A stretch of DNA of 64,000 nucleotides. Origin: Flavobacterium hankyongi. GTDB taxonomy: Bacteria > Bacteroidota > Bacteroidia > Flavobacteriales > Flavobacteriaceae. Below, one piece after another: positions 62,715 to 64,000 of the stretch; the stretch's first letter is position 1; each line of letters starts with the position of its first letter. The notes under the pieces were generated by a model. That model had not been told where the DNA came from, made no database searches, and saw only the letters and a program-made list of their open reading frames with translations. Location of the stretch: the NCBI RefSeq assembly GCF_036840915.1, contig NZ_CP085725.1, positions 868,001 through 932,000 of the forward strand, read 5' to 3'. The position numbers were made by a program, and so were the translations under genes.

Positions 62715-64000
62715 ATGGTAAAAATCAAATTTATATTCTTTCTACTCTTTATAGGTTTATCTACTTCTGCACAAAGCATCTCAATCAAAATTATTGATTC
62801 AAAAAATAGCTTACCATTACCCTATGTAAATATTAAATTGAGTAATACTATAGATTTAATTTCAAATGACGAAGGTGTTTTCAATTTATCTGAACAGCAA
62901 AATATAGATGAAAATAGTATAACGATAAGCTTCTTAGGTTATCAAACTCAAAAAATATCTATTAAAGAAATAAAAGAGCAAAATTTAATCATAAAACTGA
63001 ATGAAGTTGTTTATCAACTTAACGAAGTAGCTATTAATAATGCTAAACCAAATCCTAGCGCAATAATGCTAGAAGTAAAAAAACGCTTGCAAGGCAATTA
63101 TGCTTCCATTGATAATACTACAAAAAATACCTTTTTTATAAGAGAAGGAATCCATTTCAATCCTTCACAAATAAATATTGATATTAATAAATCGACTGGT
63201 TTTTCAAAAAAACAATTGAAAGAGGTTGATAGTGAAATTAATTTGTTTTGCAATAAGCTAAAATCAAATCCATCAAAAAAATATGACGATCTACTTTTAG
63301 AGTACTATCAGTCAAATAATACTAAAATTGATTCTAAAATTAATGTCATAAAAGCAACTAGTATAAAAGGAGATGGTTCTTCAACTTCGATGGAAGATTT
63401 TCAAAAAAAAGGACTTTCTATTTTATTAAAACATTTGGATTCCACTAAGTTTTATAGAGTAAAAAGCGGTTGGTTTGGATCAAAAGATACAATTAGTTTT
63501 AAAAATGATTCAAAGAAAGAAGATGCAAAAAACTCAAATCTAGTAAATACAAAATCAAAAATAAACACTTTCCTTTTTGAACAAAAATTTTCAGAAAAAT
63601 CAAAGTTTGATTTTGTGTACAATCCTGAGATATATGAGTATAGTTACAATGGTAAATTGTATGATGATGAAACTAATGATTTAGTTTATATTTTAGGTTT
63701 TACACCTAAAAAAAGTAAAGCGAAATATACTGGAAAATTATACATCTCTGAGTCAGATTATGCCGTTGTAAAATGTAATTACTCTTTAGCGGAAGGTAAA
63801 ATAGTTGAAGGCTTAAATTTAAAAATGTTACTTGGTATTAAAGTCCAAGAAAACATTAGCAACGGGACTTTATTATTCAAAAAAGCAGCTGATAAAAAAA
63901 CATACGAACTTCAATATGTTTTAGAAGAAAACGGTCAATATTTCTATTTAAATAGACCAGTAAAGTTTGTTGAATTAATTAAAGGAGAAAAAGATGTTTT
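62715..64000 (+). CDS. Carboxypeptidase-regulatory-like domain protein (partial)
   Basis: The open frame runs off the right end with 428 codons present. The signal peptide MVKIKFIFFLLFIGLSTSAQS is followed by a CarboxypepD_reg-like domain (IKIIDSKNSLPLPYVNIKLSNT, ISNDEGVFNLSEQQ, ISFLGYQTQKISI, NEVVYQLNEVAI). A long region of unknown type then contains repeated beta-strand patterns such as YEYSYNGKLYDDETNDLVYILGF. The layout is like the DUF5686-type or similar outer-membrane-associated proteins, but the part beyond the window would be needed to decide. It is exported and probably envelope-located. Confidence 0.76.
   Translation, partial: MVKIKFIFFLLFIGLSTSAQSISIKIIDSKNSLPLPYVNIKLSNTIDLISNDEGVFNLSEQQNIDENSITISFLGYQTQKISIKEIKEQNLIIKLNEVVYQLNEVAINNAKPNPSAIMLEVKKRLQGNYASIDNTTKNTFFIREGIHFNPSQINIDINKSTGFSKKQLKEVDSEINLFCNKLKSNPSKKYDDLLLEYYQSNNTKIDSKINVIKATSIKGDGSSTSMEDFQKKGLSILLKHLDSTKFYRVKSGWFGSKDTISFKNDSKKEDAKNSNLVNTKSKINTFLFEQKFSEKSKFDFVYNPEIYEYSYNGKLYDDETNDLVYILGFTPKKSKAKYTGKLYISESDYAVVKCNYSLAEGKIVEGLNLKMLLGIKVQENISNGTLLFKKAADKKTYELQYVLEENGQYFYLNRPVKFVELIKGEKDV

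Noticed and set aside
1..64000. tRNA genes, insertion sequences, prophage or restriction/defence genes
   Set aside because: I looked for TTCGA-type T loops in gaps, transposase and integrase motifs, terminal inverted repeats, and phage or restriction-modification motifs, and found none that I can support.

Overview
This window looks like a chromosomal segment of a Flavobacterium-type bacterium (Bacteroidota, Flavobacteriaceae). The evidence is AT-rich DNA, TAnnTTTG-type -7 boxes instead of E. coli promoters, few Shine-Dalgarno sites, and clade-typical fusions (MurF-Alr, LpxC-FabZ). It also carries type IX secretion genes (a PorX-type regulator and a SprB-like adhesin/SprF/OmpA operon), polyphosphate genes and lipid A genes. 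No tRNA, rRNA, CRISPR array, phage or transposase gene was found. One RNA gene, RNase P RNA, lies at about 47 kb on the minus strand.

Layout. 0-5.7 kb (minus): the 5' part of a TonB-dependent receptor behind a small His/Cys-rich protein, then asd, mscL, a murF-alr fusion and tdk. 5.8-8.2 kb (plus): an acidic protein, rsmI, a DUF2750 protein and a HopJ-family protein, convergent with adenine deaminase. 10-17.3 kb (plus): recJ, an MFS transporter, a frameshifted lipoprotein, uvrA and a LOG-family protein, closed by a strong terminator. 17.4-22.3 kb is an accessory strip of small genes: a lipoprotein, an RDD protein, an orphan, a GNAT enzyme, a Pr6Pr-type membrane protein, a hydrolase with an extra N-terminal domain and small membrane proteins. 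Its first part is punctuated by long dyad-symmetric, attC-like intergenic elements.

22.3-31.8 kb (minus): sucD and the lipid A/EF-P cluster (HD hydrolase, lpxD, lpxC/fabZ, lpxA, efp, a second lpxD, an NTF2-like protein), then an M13 peptidase. 31.9-35.5 kb (plus): a porX-type gene, tsaE, ald and a DUF4258-like protein. 35.6-39.7 kb (minus): a DinB-like protein, an Lrp regulator, an M14 peptidase, a surface lipoprotein and an acyltransferase. 39.8-46.9 kb: a methyltransferase/ion-channel pair, kdsB, DUF4126, a RecD-like helicase, DUF3822, rsmD, DUF4328 and a cupin/JmjC-like protein. 47-49.6 kb: rnpB, a small protein, and dnaX with a slippery A-run separating a short gamma-like product from a longer tau-like product. 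49.6-53.1 kb (minus): ppx, ppk1 and sixA. 53.4-60.8 kb (plus): a repeat-rich T9SS adhesin with a 1.3-kb internal tandem duplication, a SprF-like protein and an OmpA-family protein. The end holds ettA (minus) and a partial carboxypeptidase-regulatory-like protein (plus).

The most notable items are the dnaX recoding site, the cassette-like repeats in the 17.9-19.1 kb strip, the near-perfect duplication inside the adhesin and the broken lipoprotein gene after the MFS transporter.
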